DNA from: Gnetum montanum
Taxonomy: Eukaryota > Streptophyta > Gnetopsida > Gnetales > Gnetaceae
Assembly: GCA_015680685.1 (NCBI GenBank)
Contig: MNCI01008733.1
Coordinates: 73,045-137,044 of the forward strand
Length of the DNA stretch: 64,000 nt
Reading direction: 5' to 3'
Shown: positions 35,430-46,893 of the stretch, in pieces
Position numbering within the stretch: the first letter of the stretch is position 1
Layout of the letters: each line of letters begins with the position of its first letter
Notes under the pieces: generated by a model
The model's database searches: none
The model's input: only the letters and a program-made list of their open reading frames with translations
Told to the model about the DNA's origin: nothing
Translations under genes and position numbers: made by a program

Positions 35430-36180
35430 CTCACATTCCCTAGTCCATTCAAAGGGTACATCCTTTTTCATTAACTCTACCAATGGTTTTGCAATCTTTG
35501 AAAAGTTCTCAATGAAATGTCCATAATAGCTAGTATCTCTAAGGAATGATCAGACATCTTTTATAGTTTCAAGTTGATGAGTGATTTCTTGGATGACTTT
35601 AATTTTTTCACGATCTACCTCTATCCTTGTTTGTGAAATTTTATGCCCTAATACAATGTCCACTTGGACCATTAAGTGGCTTTTCTACCAATTGAGCCTT
35701 AGGTTTGTTTCAACACATCATTTTAGCACTTGCTCTAATTGGTCCAATGTTATTCAAAGTCCACTCTATAGGTGGAGAAATCATCCATAAAAACCTCCAC
35801 ACCATTCCCTATTTGTTGTTGAAATATACTGAGAACCAAATGTTGAAATGTTGCTGGACTTGTAAATGTAGTTTTGGCTTGGTCTTCTGGTGCTATTTGG
35901 ATTTGATTGTACCCACTGTAATGATCTAGAAAACTATAATAACAATTCCCTTCTATGGTATCTAAGACTTGGTCAATGAATGACAATGGAAAATGATTTT
36001 TACATGTTGCCATGTTTAATAGGTTGAAGTCTATACACATCCTCCATTTACTACCTTTTCTAGGCATAATGATTAATGGACTTATCCATTCATTATCAGA
36101 AATGGGGTAGATGAACCTGGGCTTTAGAAATTGTTCAATTTCATCCTTAACTACTTACTTAAGCTTTGGATTCAATAATC
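35430..36180 (-). pseudogene. Element B reverse transcriptase
   Basis: Open over 36067-35750. PRKGSKWRMCIDFNLLNMAT opens the fingers; FPLSFIDQVLDTIEGNCYYS and FLDHYSGYNQIQIAPEDQ contain the first catalytic Asp of the palm (FLD). KTTFTSPATF follows. EVFMDDFSTYRVDF carries the DD pair. Between TSP and the catalytic box roughly 25 residues usual in this family are missing, consistent with a deletion. The pattern matches the Athila/Tat side of gypsy (inference). Confidence 0.9.
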
Positions 36181-36779
36181 TTTGTAGTTGCTTTTGAGGC
36201 TTCATAGAGGGGTCAATGTAAATTCTATGTTAGCATATCCTAGGATCTATTCTAGTTAATTCAAGATATAACCAATTAAAGGATTTTGAGCATTTTTTTT
36301 ACCATCTTCAGTAGTCCTTATTTTTTTTGAGGAGCAAGCTTAGCATTAATGATTATGATTTTTCCATTCTTGAGAAATGCATACTCCATACTGGTGGATA
36401 ATGGTTTTAATTCAAGGGGCTCTTGCTTGAACTTGTCAGGGATTTCCAACATCCTCTAGTTGATATCTTTGGTGTCAGTACTTGGAAGTTGGCAATGGAC
36501 TTTCTCTAATGCATCTATGCTATCAATATAGGAACAAGTCAAGCTCTCAGTTGGTTCCATGCATAAAGTTAAATTACTCTCTAGCTCAACTATCAGCCAT
36601 TGGATGCCTTCCTATCTTATTGCAACTGCATACATGCATCTTTGTATGTTAGATACTTGTGCATATTGGTTGCATGTAGGCAATGTTGAGCGTTGTATAA
36701 ACCAAGAATTCTACATGTAGTTGCACCATGCGTCATTATATGTGATGCATGGAACTTTTTTCTTTTTGATCTTTCCAAA

Positions 36780-37110
36780 TGCATTTTCTTGTGATATCTC
36801 TAGGGAAAGATCACATATTCCTAGGTGCACATCAATCGTACTTAGCCATGCTCTTTCAGTTATGATTGGGAGGTCCCCCTTGCACTTGTTGACTTAGATC
36901 ATTAGGAAATCAGCTGGATACGACCACCCACAAATAGTGGTAACAATGTCCTTTAGTAATCCTAATGGAATAGTTATGGACTAGTTAGCCAACTCTAAAT
37001 GAATGTTACTCTTCTTTAGTGGAGGTAGGTTCTAGGCTTTATACATTTCCTAGGAGATCAAATTAATACTAGAACCTGAATTCAAAAGAGCTTTACAAGG
37101 CTTGTTTCCA
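36780..37110 (-). pseudogene. Element B protease, catalytic Asp lost
   Basis: Minus strand: CKALLNSGSSINLIS near 37103-37060. The N-S-G loop differs from the expected D-S-G by one G-to-A change. Then KDIVTTICGWSYPADF and DLPIITERAWLSTIDV (36890-36840). The arrangement is normal for the family. The downstream linker (VPCITYNDAWCNYM) is recognisable in all copies. Confidence 0.75.
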
Positions 37111-37259
37111 ATGATTTGTAAATAAATAAGAGGACTTCCAGGATTAGAGAATTTCCTAGGAAGATGGTGAACTTTAATCTAATCAGTGATGGCGTGAGTC
37201 AACATGATAGTGTGCGTTGAGTGTGATTTTTGGTTCAAAGGAAGCTCTGAAGATTCAAA

Positions 37260-39743
37260 TGATGATGTGGCATTTGAATAATTAGCTACTTGTGGTTGTA
37301 AGAACTTGGTTGGACTATTGGTTCTAAAGAAAGTTCTCCTCTTTAAACAATTATTTGAACCAATAGTAGGTTGAAGATTGCTAGCTCTTATAGTGTTATG
37401 TTGCTACGGCTGGGCAGGAAGCCCACCCTGCATAGTTGGAGTAGGTGGTAATGGAGTTGAGGGTGGAAGAGATGTAGATAGATGATAAGGGTAATGCATA
37501 TTTTTGAGCATCACCATTATAAGAAGAAGAAGTTCTATAGTACTTGAGGGTCTGGTATTGAGGTTGAAGAGTGTCATGACTAGTCGAGTCACATGCAGAG
37601 ATTGGCTACTAAATGTAATACCTGTATGGATCAAGTTGATAGTAAGGGTACTGTTGATATGGTAGTAGCATTCCCCATGAATATGGGTGTTGCCACTATT
37701 AATACTATTCATTCAGTTGTGGTGGAGCTCCACTTGGATAATATGTCAAGGGTTGGTGGAATTGCCTTGGGTTACCTTGAGGATAAGGTAACCTTTTAGG
37801 TGTTTGTTGTCTATTTAATCATGGAGTTAGTGCATACATCCTAGACTCTTGTAGATGTGACACTACTAGGAAAAATCCCTTAGGATGGTCATACTAGCAA
37901 ATCTCACATCCACCATCATCATCTGTGTCGAAATCCACAACTTCTTCAATGATGGAAACCTTGCCCTTATCCTTGTTATGTGCATACTCACCTTCTTTCT
38001 TTTTCCTTCTCTCTTGATCAATATTTTGTTCTCTAGAATTATCTACTATTTTAGGATAGTTTGAAATTTGTCATCTAGGGAGTTTCACATTTGATCCACC
38101 TTTGTTAATAGTTTTGATGCAAATTCTTGAATGGGCAAAGTCTTTCTATTCACCATCTCTTCAAGTGGTGACTCTTCTTCATCTTCACAAAATCTCACTT
38201 TCTTCTTTTAGAGGGAAGGATCTCTATTGTACTCCTCCACACTTTCTCTTTTCCTCAACTCATCTTCCTCCTTGGCAACTCACTCCAACAATCTTTGTAT
38301 TTGATGGGCTCTGAGCTCGTATACCCTTCCTTGGGCATAAGTCCCAAGGGTTCTTCATGTTTTGTACCTAATCCCATCTACGAGATGGCATAGTTGTTCC
38401 TTTTGTGAGTAACCATGGCTAGGGAAATGATGTAATAATGAATAATATCAGCCAATGGTAGCATCCAAGGGTTTGTGTCCTCCTTTTTTCCATCCTTGGA
38501 TTTGCTTACATAGGTTGGACACTCGAGAGTACATTTGATACTTATTATTAAATAGCTCCAACATGGTACTCCATCGATCAGTGGATTTCAATTCTAAGGA
38601 TTAGTACCAGCTTTCTAGTTCCTTGATCAGTCTCCATGAAAACAACTTTAGATTTTTCCACTTCTTTTCTATATTTTGCAAGGCACATGCATCATGGAAT
38701 GCTTGTAAATGGTTTCAAGGATCAGCATTATATTCCCCTTCAAATCATGGGATGTTGTTCATGTCTAGTCTTTTGATTCTATTATCTTTCTGGTGCCTTG
38801 TTGGAATCCTAATAGCCTTTGCTATATTTAACATACTTTGGGTGGTGAGTAGGGTTTCATCATGATCATGTTGCCTATGGCATCTATGATGCCTATGCTA
38901 TTCCCTACTCTCCCTTATTTCGTGATGTGTCTCTTTGGAATTCCCTTGCCCCCTTTCTCTACTATTTTGTTGATGATTTCTATTTCACCTACCACTGTTA
39001 TTATGGTCTCACCCTCTATGACTGCATTTAGATCGTGAAGGAGACGAGGAAGAAGATGCTGAAGATGAGGAGGAAGGAGGATTGGCATCATGTTTGTGCC
39101 TACCACATTCTCTTCGATGGTTGTGGCCTTGGTCACAGTTACGACCATGATTTCCATCATTGTCATGCATTTGTGTTCCTTTTCTTGATCTTTTATGTCC
39201 ATTGGTACTAGAACTTAGGTTATGAATAGTTGATTGAAGATTCTAATATCCAACTCCTTGACCAAAGCCAAAGAGAGGAACATAATTTTGTGGAAAACCT
39301 CCCGAGACAAGTTCACCATCGTTGTTTTTACCTACGACATATGGGACATCCTAAGACCACTTCCCCTTCATGAATTAATAATGTCTCTCCTATTTTAGAT
39401 CCCTCTAGTGTTGTGCCTCCATGGGTTGATAACTTCTCAAATCTTGTTCATGCACAACGTACTCTGACTATAACTATTGCATACCAATTCATGTGAGAGC
39501 ATGAAGAAGCATGCCCAAGATTGAGTGATCGGGGGCTAACACTATGTTACCTTCTAAATCATGTCATCAAAACTATTCATCCTGGTGGAGGATAAAGGTA
39601 AAGTCTGGTACATACTCATCAGGATGAGCGTATACCATGAAAAACTATTGGGGCACTAGCAGATCATCTTGTCCACCTTGCCTATGATTGTTCATGGTAT
39701 CAAACCTAGTTGATGAAGCACTCTCATAAGAAGAAGGAGACAT
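37260..39743 (-). pseudogene. Element B gag, degraded
   Basis: ATG at 39743-39741 gives MSPSSYESAS. The shared AHPDEYVPDFTFILHQDE block follows, then a Ser/Glu-rich segment, the central gag domain (about 38860-38120) and the Tyr/Gln/Pro-rich part (about 37800-37420). Several stops and frameshifts. The start is confirmed by the same position in element 0. Confidence 0.8.
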
Positions 39744-39860
39744 GATTGATTACTTAGTGTGCAGTACCCTTTTTTAGTTATTGTAGGATAGTTAACCTTA
39801 ATGGTTTGTTCCAATGATGGAAGGATTTCCTAAGTTCTACTGAGCCAACATACAACAAAA

Positions 39861-39878
39861 TCCCCAACAACGATGCTA
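39861..39878 (-). other. Primer binding site, tRNA-Asp type (element B)
   Basis: Minus strand TAGCATCGTTGTTGGGGA, one base from the LTR. Differs from the tRNA-Asp complement by transitions only (four or five of 18). Confidence 0.8.
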
Positions 39879-39879
39879 A

Positions 39880-40704
39880 TGATGAGTAGCAAGGTACCCC
39901 TACATATAATCATATGAATACAAGCATTCATGTGTGATCTAGTCAAACTCTGAGGATTAAGTGCTTATGCACCTATGCATAACAAGGATGAGTTATGTAG
40001 TCATTGTCTTTCCAAACTTACTTGTAAGACAAAAGTGTATGGTTTAGTAGCCTTAAGGTATATGATTTTTTATGTTTTTTATATTTTCTATCTTAGTCTC
40101 ATAAGTGTGTGAAATGGAAAGATTTAGTTAACTAATGGGCTTTTTGTAACTCTAATGTTTAATCAAATCTTAACACCAACATCCGTTCCCACTCTTCGAA
40201 CACATCTTGAACTAGTGTAACACTACTGGGATTACCAAACACTAGTCATTACTAGGTTACGAAGTGTTCTACATATGCTCGAAGTGTTTGTGCTAAGTGT
40301 GCTAATTCGTTGTTAATTAATAATTCTATAGAAATAACATTAATTAACAAATGGGAGCATCAAATAATAGTAAATAACATTAAATGCAATAGTTAAGCTA
40401 TTCTGAATGTTGCAAGGTTTAGCATCTTTATTTCCAGACACAAGGTGTGCTCAGGTACACAATGCTCGAATAAAGATTCATTCACTCAATGACTCCTATT
40501 GTGGGTACTCAGAAATAATTCTAACTCTAGAAGAGAAAAATTGCAAGAGTTCTGTTAAATGACTGAAAATTTACTACTAAGACCAAGTGCCCTTGTCTCT
40601 TATTTATAGGCAATGAGACAGGCTCGAACATCACATGTTTGATGTTGGGGATTCAATCTGATATTGTGTATCTGATATCAAACACACAATATCAGGACTC
40701 ATCA
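39880..40704 (-). repeat. 5' LTR of element B
   Basis: Starts TGATGAGTAGCAAGG and ends GGACTCATCA. TATAAATA at 40608-40601 and AATAAA at 40432-40427 (minus strand). Pairs with 21113-21946 and is followed directly by the target duplication ATGAG. Confidence 0.92.
40601..40608 (-). promoter_or_regulatory. TATA box of element B 5' LTR
   Basis: TATAAATA on the minus strand, about 100 bases from the outer LTR end. The AATAAA signal lies about 170 bases downstream of it, giving a compact U3-R layout. Confidence 0.6.
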
Positions 40705-40709
40705 ATGAG

Positions 40710-42278
40710 TAAAGTACAATGTTTTGATATCCTCCGTACTTTATTCCATTCTCTCTTCTAATATCCTATTTGCTATGGTTGCTTGTCTAGCCTACTTTAA
40801 ATATTACTACTACTTGTAATACATGATTCACTTAACCTCCTTACTAAAATTTCCATGTGCTTTTTACTTGACTTTACTTCTTGCAAGCTCTATCCTTGCT
40901 TGAGTATTTTCCAATGCTCCAGCTCTCTCTTCTTCTATTACTCTCAATTGCTAATCTAAATATCTAAAATCCTCTTTATTCATCTAAAACTATTTGTAGA
41001 TATTCATCCTTGTGTTACATGCCTATAATATGTGATTGTTATGTTACTAAATTATTATATTTATAGTATCTCCTTCTCTCTATGAATTGTATGACCAAAA
41101 AGTTGTCTCTCTACTATGTATTTTGTGTATGACTTACTACTTGTTTAACTAGCTGCTTACATTTTGTATGGTCGCTTAAATTTTTTTGATAAAAAATGGG
41201 AGCACTTTGATCATATAATTGTGATCTAGGTGTTTTATTTAAAAATAATGTGTTCAAAAGTATTTTTTGGTGGGATTGTACTTTGCTTAACCATTGTGGA
41301 TGTTCTTTACTTGACTAAACTTATTCTTTCTAACATTGGCTTAGTTTAGTTTCTATTTTTTTGGTCATGGATTGGGTATTTGATTTTACTAGATACTTTG
41401 GCCTTCTATTCTTTTTCAGTGAGTATGATTATTGCTTCATCTGGGTAATAAGTGCTGTGAGCTTAGTGTTATTTGATTTTTTTTCTTCATTTCCAAAGCT
41501 CAAAAAGGAATTTTTTGAAGCTATTTAAGTAATAAAATGAATGATATTTTAGCTAATTTGATTTTTTTTTCATTTATCATATGAATGTTTTATTACTTCC
41601 ATAATAATGTGAATGAAAAATGTTTTCAAACAATAGCCATATTACCTTTAGTTAAAAGTCACTCAATGACATCATTTTCTAATGTCATATATTGATTATC
41701 CTTTGTTTAAATTTTTTCAATTCTTTCTTTTTGAATTACCATATCATGTAATATGGTGATTCTAAATTGTAAAGGTTGATGTTATATGATATCGGTCCTT
41801 GGTACACTGATTTTATTTTTACATTTTTTTCTTAGATCGTTGTATGACGTTATCAATGTTAGTGCTCAAGTCCTTCAGATAGGCTTATGGTTTCATGTTC
41901 TATTTCACTTCCCTTCCCAAGCTCCATATGATGACTATCAAATTTTGATGATCTTCATGAAATTTCAAATAGTATTTTGATGATTTTCCTAAGCTTCATA
42001 TGATGATTATCAAATTTTGATGATCTTTATGAACTTTCAAATAGTATTTTGATGATTTTGTGTCTTTAGTTGAATATGGAGTATTTTGATGATGTCATGT
42101 CATTAGTTGAATATGGTGGTGACCACAATGATGAAGTCATGATACATTATATGGTAACACTATAATTTTCTAAATGGTGATATACTTAGCCAATGTTAAT
42201 GTTTCATTGACATGGTAATGTATTCTATATGCTTTAATGTAATGACTTTTTCAATGTTTTTAATCATATTATAATATT
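40710..42278. other. AT-rich spacer right of element B
   Basis: No gene recognised on either strand. Holds one local tandem duplication (41921-42062). Confidence 0.5.
41921..42062. repeat. Two-copy tandem repeat, 72-base period
   Basis: GCTCCATATGATGACTATCA at 41921 and GCTTCATATGATGATTATCA at 41993. Both continue with AAATTTTGATGATCTT and AGTATTTTGATGATTTT. Closely similar copies, so recent relative to the rest. Confidence 0.8.
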
Positions 42279-42293
42279 CTTTAATAGTGGGAA

Positions 42294-42454
42294 TGTTGGA
42301 ACCTGAAATAAATGAAATATAAGTATTTAATATAGGTACACCCCAAGATATATAGTTTAATTAGAACTTTATATAACTGAGCATTACCTACTGGAATCAA
42401 ACCCTAAATCAATTTTCGTACCACTAGGTTAACACCTCATTATTTTTTATTTTT
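42294..42454 (-). mobile_element. tRNA-derived SINE, copy 1
   Basis: Minus strand: an A-box-like TTAACCTAGTGGTA, then a B box GGTTTGATTCC (one base from the GGTTCGANTCC consensus), then a non-tRNA body ending in TTCCAACA. It is flanked by CTTTAATAGTGGGAA (42279-42293) and CTCTAATAGTGACAA (42455-42469), a 15-bp target duplication with three differences. SINEs are short elements transcribed by RNA polymerase III and moved by LINE enzymes. Confidence 0.75.
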
Positions 42455-42559
42455 CTCTAATAGTGACAAGCTTTGTATGTTTAATTTAAATAGTGGTGAG
42501 CTAGAGACATTTTAATTACACATAGAAATAATCCTTATATGCTAAAACTCAAATGTAGG

Positions 42560-42701
42560 GTGTTGGAAACCTAAAATAATTGTAATATAGGTACACCCTA
42601 AGATATATAATCTAGTTAGAATTTTGTAACTTAGCATTGCTTGCTATAATTAAATCCATGACTTAGAGCTTTCAAATTAAGAGCCTTACCACTAGGCTAA
42701 G
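42560..42701 (-). mobile_element. tRNA-derived SINE, copy 2
   Basis: Minus strand: TTAGCCTAGTGGTAAGGC (A box region) and GGATTTAATTATAG at the B-box place (decayed). The body matches copy 1, including ATATATCTTAGGGTGTACC. Flanks ACTCAAATGTAG (42547-42558) and ACTCAAATGTGG (42702-42713) form a 12-bp target duplication with one difference. Confidence 0.8.
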
Positions 42702-42830
42702 ACTCAAATGTGGTACAATGATCATATGTATGTATTTTTTAAAAGCTAATATCCATTTCACTTGATAATTTCTCCCATTTAATTCATCTTAATGTGATCT
42801 TTTTTTCTCTTCTAGGTAAGTGTGTGACTG

Positions 42831-42888
42831 TGTTGGTACTCCAAAATTATGTACACTTTAAGATATATAGTTAAATTAGAAATTTTTA
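42831..42888 (-). mobile_element. SINE 3' fragment, copy 3
   Basis: Only the tail part (TGTTGG..., GTACACTTTAAGATATATAG) is present, directly abutting copy 4. Probably 5'-truncated. Confidence 0.6.
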
Positions 42889-42891
42889 GGG

Positions 42892-43011
42892 TGTTGGAAC
42901 CACCAAATAATTGCAATATAGTTCAATTAGATATATAACATAGTGTTCTCCATTATAATTAAACCTAAGGCTTGGAGCTTGCAAATCAAAAGTCTTACCA
43001 CTAGGTAAAGT
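42892..43011 (-). mobile_element. tRNA-derived SINE, copy 4
   Basis: Starts TGTTGGAACC and ends in ACCACTAGGTAAAG, whose minus strand carries the A-box core TAGTGGTA. Part of the body is deleted, and the B-box place reads AGGTTTAATTATAA. No clear target duplication. Confidence 0.65.
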
Positions 43012-43481
43012 AATAACAAGTTTTTTTTTTGTTTTTCCTCAAAATTAAAGTAGAATTCTATATTCAGTTCACTTTAAGATACTAGTGGGACGATAGATAT
43101 TTATGAAAAGTAATGTGTTCATGCTTTTTTTATTTTCAAAAATAAGTGAATCTAGGTACAAAGTCCTCCAAATAAAGTTTGCATAGTAAAGTAAGATTAC
43201 ACTCCACGGTTTCTAAAACTCATATTTCTCTCATTTCAAAAATGTAAAATGTATCTTAGAATATTTGATTATGTTCAAAGTTTTATATAAAGATAAAAGT
43301 GCCCTTCATGTGGACTCAACTTAAGACCTTTGTTAGATATGAAACAAAATTTTATTTAAACAAAGGGATGATCTTGGAAGGATCTCAACTCATATACTCT
43401 TATGTGTTGTATAAAAATAAATTTTTATACCTAGTGTATCTCTATAAAAATTAATCTATAAAGTATAAGAGAAACTTACTT

Positions 43482-43571
43482 AAGGTATAAGGTATATAAT
43501 TTAATTAGAACTTTATATAACTTATCATTGTTCATTGAAATTGAATGCATGACCTAAAACTTCCAAATCAA
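43482..43571 (-). mobile_element. SINE internal fragment, copy 5
   Basis: Matches the SINE body from GTATATAATTTAATTAGAAC to CTTCCAAATCAAGG and lacks both ends. It lies directly against copy 6. Confidence 0.6.
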
Positions 43572-43717
43572 GGAACCCAAAATAAGTGAAACATAAGTAC
43601 AACCTAATGTATATAATTTAATTAAAACTTTATATAACTAAACATTGCTAATTAAAATCAAATGCATGACCTAAAACTTCCAACTAAAGTGTCTTACTAC
43701 AAGGCTAACACCTCATC
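43572..43717 (-). mobile_element. tRNA-derived SINE, copy 6
   Basis: Near full length: GGAACCCAAAATAAGTGAAA at one end, TACAAGGCTAACACCTCA at the other. The body is the same as copy 1. A and B boxes are decayed. Confidence 0.7.
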
Positions 43718-46442
43718 ATTAAAGCTTACATGATTTTGAATCTAGAAATTGTAAATGGGTTAATGAAATAAAAGCTATGATCAAAGTGGAAACTTGAGTA
43801 CAAGACATGTGGTTGTTTAACACTTGTAACTATTGCTTAAGAAATTCTCTTGAGAAAATTTTGTTACAAGCGAAGTTACTTGAAGACCATTATTGATAGG
43901 AACAACTTGACTTGATGGACTTCTTTCTCTATGTTAGCTTTAATTGCTAATACAACTTATTAGTAATAAAAGAAAGTGAAAAAATCCTCAAGGTTTTTCT
44001 TTTATTAATTGATTTTAATTAGTTGGTTTCTAACAAGCATTTGAGATCTCTAAATCACAATAATGTAAAAGACCTCAACGAGGTTATTTTTGCTACCTTT
44101 GTTCTCTTAGAAAATTCTTCTTTCTCAATCTTCTCTTTGTTTTTAAAAAAACTTGTATTATGTACTATTGAATTGATACAAAAACATAGCAAATTCTTCT
44201 TTCTCAATATTCTTTGTTTTGAACAAAACTTGTATTATGTGCTACTAAAGTGCTATAGAAACGAAAATTTTATATTGGTTATCAACTTTTTATTTGATTA
44301 ATAAATTACTCTACACTTTAAGATTTTATAGAATGAATGTAGATCAACCTATCTAGGGGAGAGTTTTGGGATGGATGTGTAGGGTTTGTTTTATGCTTCT
44401 TTCTCTAGTGTAGGTTTTAGCATTTGTTTTGATTTAAGAAAATTCAATTTTTGAGCATATTATTTTAATAGTTGTGATTCACCTTCTCCCCTCTCCTAAA
44501 TCTTCCCTTCCCCCCAACCTTATCTTATCACATTATTCAAACGTGTGATTTACAACATACATATAAAATATGGAAAGAATGTTATTCTTGTGGTTCTTGT
44601 TGAAATTTATGTGTTGGCTAGGGGTTCCTTGGGGATCTCAAAATAAATAGTAGGCTATCTAATAAGATAATAAGCTAATCATTTGAATAATTCAAGCATT
44701 TTGTTAAATGGATAAGTAGTTTTCATAATATAATTATAATGTGTATCCAATACGTATTTTAGTTTTATAATAAAATCTAGTCCTTATTTAAATAATTAAA
44801 AAAATGTGATGGTAAAAGTATAAAAATAATGTTGTAGTAACATAGGTTTTAGAACCATGAAATTTTTCATGGGAGAGAGGCCAACCACTAGTCATAAATC
44901 TATAATGGGAAATAATATTTTGTCTATGACAATGTTTTTTCATTGAGCTATAGGGAGAGTCTATGGGTAAAGATAAATATTCTTTCGTTCATAACTTTTC
45001 ATGGAGAGGCTAGAAGTAACCCTACTAATATTTCATATTTAACATCAACATATTTGCTACAAGTAGATCCATAGTGTGTAACTATTGGCCATTTTATCCA
45101 TTTCATGGAGCAATGGTTTATTATTTAAAAGGAGTGGTGATTGAAAATTTTTATTAACACCAATATGGCTTAAAATAATTTATTAGATTAAAATGAGTGA
45201 ATGAGCATTCATTGATTAAAAGATGGTAGAAAGATTGCGTTATTTACAAAGACCCATAAAAATCTATCTAAGATAGATCTCTTTGGATAATTGATGAGAT
45301 AAAGTCATATGGGTGGAATCAAATTTTCAAAGCATAGTACAAGCAGTTTTCTTAGAACATTATGGATCAGCCACTTTCTCTAAGGTGAATTATAGTGATT
45401 CTTGTTAAAACAATGAGCAACAAAGGGTTTTCTATAATAGTTGTTATTTTTTCTACATTGTACAATTTTGAAAACAAGAATTAAGTATAGCAAAAGTGAA
45501 GTAAAATAGACTTGATATATATATATAGTGAGATATATGGGATGGACTACATGTATAAGCATTTAAAAAAGAATTAGAAGAAGAAGAGTCAATAGCTAAA
45601 TTAAAGATGGAGGCCATTATCACTGACATCTATGTAACATTGTTAAGAAGATAAGATTTTTGAAAACAATTTATTATGATTATGGCCAACAATCATATCT
45701 TTACAAACAATGATAAAGTAAGTCTCTGTACTTAGGAATTACTTCAATGAAATAAATGATCCATAAAAATAATATAGTGATAAAAATCTAGAAATGTTAA
45801 AACTTATGAAGGTTCAACATATTTCTCACAAAAGTTTTGGAGTTTAATTCTTGTACCATTAATTAAACTTTCATACTTTGGGGAAGTTAATTTTCCTAAG
45901 TTTATTCCCTATACCAAAATTTTGAAAATTTTGAAAAGAAAGAAAATATATACATCTTTGCAAAACCATCTAGATGGCAAAACCAAGAATTCTAAAGAAT
46001 GATGCTAGTTGAATCTTCTCTAGAGAAATGGTGGATTTGAATCAAGTTCATAACATTGAGTCATTTGGATTATATTTTTCTAATCAAGTTGAGGAAAACC
46101 TCAAATCAAATGGCTCAAGAAACATACATAAAGGACTCATAAAATTGAGCCATAAAATTTTGTTGCATGCTTGATCAATACCTCAAATAAACCTGCTATT
46201 GTTAAAACACAATCTTTCTCTTCATTAGTGTTGAAATCATTGTTGGAAGAATTTTAGAGGCTTTGTAAAAATGAAGGAAATTTACCAAAACCCTCAAAAA
46301 TTTTGTTGAGGCAACATTTGAAAATTTGTAGGTTCTTACCTTTGGAGATGCTGAAAAAGAGAGATGCATTGACATACCAAGTAGTTGGCCATAATTGTTT
46401 GCAGTTTGGTTGTTGAGTGGAGATTGCAACAAAACCCACTAT
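43718..46442. other. AT-rich spacer
   Basis: Nothing recognised apart from the tandem duplication at 44112-44265. Short open stretches at 44023-44301 (plus) and 46202-46439 (minus) have no recognisable motif; the first is made partly of that duplication. Confidence 0.5.
44112..44265. repeat. Two-copy tandem repeat, 79-base period
   Basis: AAATTCTTCTTTCTCAAT occurs at 44112 and 44191. Both copies then share ACTTGTATTATGT and a CTA-TGAA/CTAAAGT variant. Confidence 0.8.
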
Positions 46443-46893
46443 TGTAGGACACCAGTATTATAGTTTCTTGGATAGATATAGTGGGTACAATGAAATTCTC
46501 TTTGCACTAGAAGATCAAGAGAAGACCATATTGACCAGCCCATGAGGGATATTTGCATACAAGAAAATGTCCTTTGGATTGTGTAATGCCCCTACTACCT
46601 TCCAGAGACTTTTTCTAAGCATTTTCTAGAAATAAACTAGAAATGAAGTTGAAGTCTTTATAGATGATTTCTTCACATATGGGATAGATTTTAAATAAGT
46701 CTTCAACCATTTAGAGAAAGTATTGAAAATATGTATAGAAACTAATCTAAAGCTCAATTGGTAGAAAATCCACATAATGATTGAAGATGGTGTAGTTCTA
46801 AGACACAATGTATCTCACAAAGGAATAGAAGTAGATAAAGAAAATATTAGAGTTATTTAGAATATTTCATAAAGGCCACAAACTATTAAGGAT
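46443..46893 (+). pseudogene. Ty3/gypsy reverse transcriptase fragment in the opposite orientation
   Basis: The plus-strand translation reads YYSFLDRYSGYNEILFALED, EKTILTSP, AYKKMSFGLCNAPTTFQRLF, EVEVFIDDFFTYGIDF, then HNVSHKGIEVDKENIRVI and PQTIKDG. This is the RT palm and the start of the thumb, with both catalytic Asp of the DD box. Unlike element B, the stretch from TSP to the DD box is complete. Stops occur at about five codons. It is the only gypsy fragment on the plus strand. It ends abruptly where minus-strand element E sequence begins (about 46893). Confidence 0.9.

Larger units (their letters stand above)
21113..40704 (-). mobile_element. Element B: Ty3/gypsy retrotransposon, interrupted by element N
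   Basis: LTRs 21113-21946 and 39880-40704 are flanked by a perfect 5-bp duplication ATGAG (21108-21112 and 40705-40709). With N removed, the element is about 9.9 kb. Gag, protease, RT, RNase H and integrase are present on the minus strand and are the least damaged of the family. The third ORF is absent: the 3' LTR is followed within ~0.5 kb by the spacer. By eye the two LTRs differ at about 19 of their first 119 bases, mostly transitions. Confidence 0.9.

Noticed and set aside
42294-42710. tRNA gene with A and B boxes
   Set aside because: The cloverleaf cannot be completed and the same unit is repeated with target duplications and a long non-tRNA tail, so it is a SINE.
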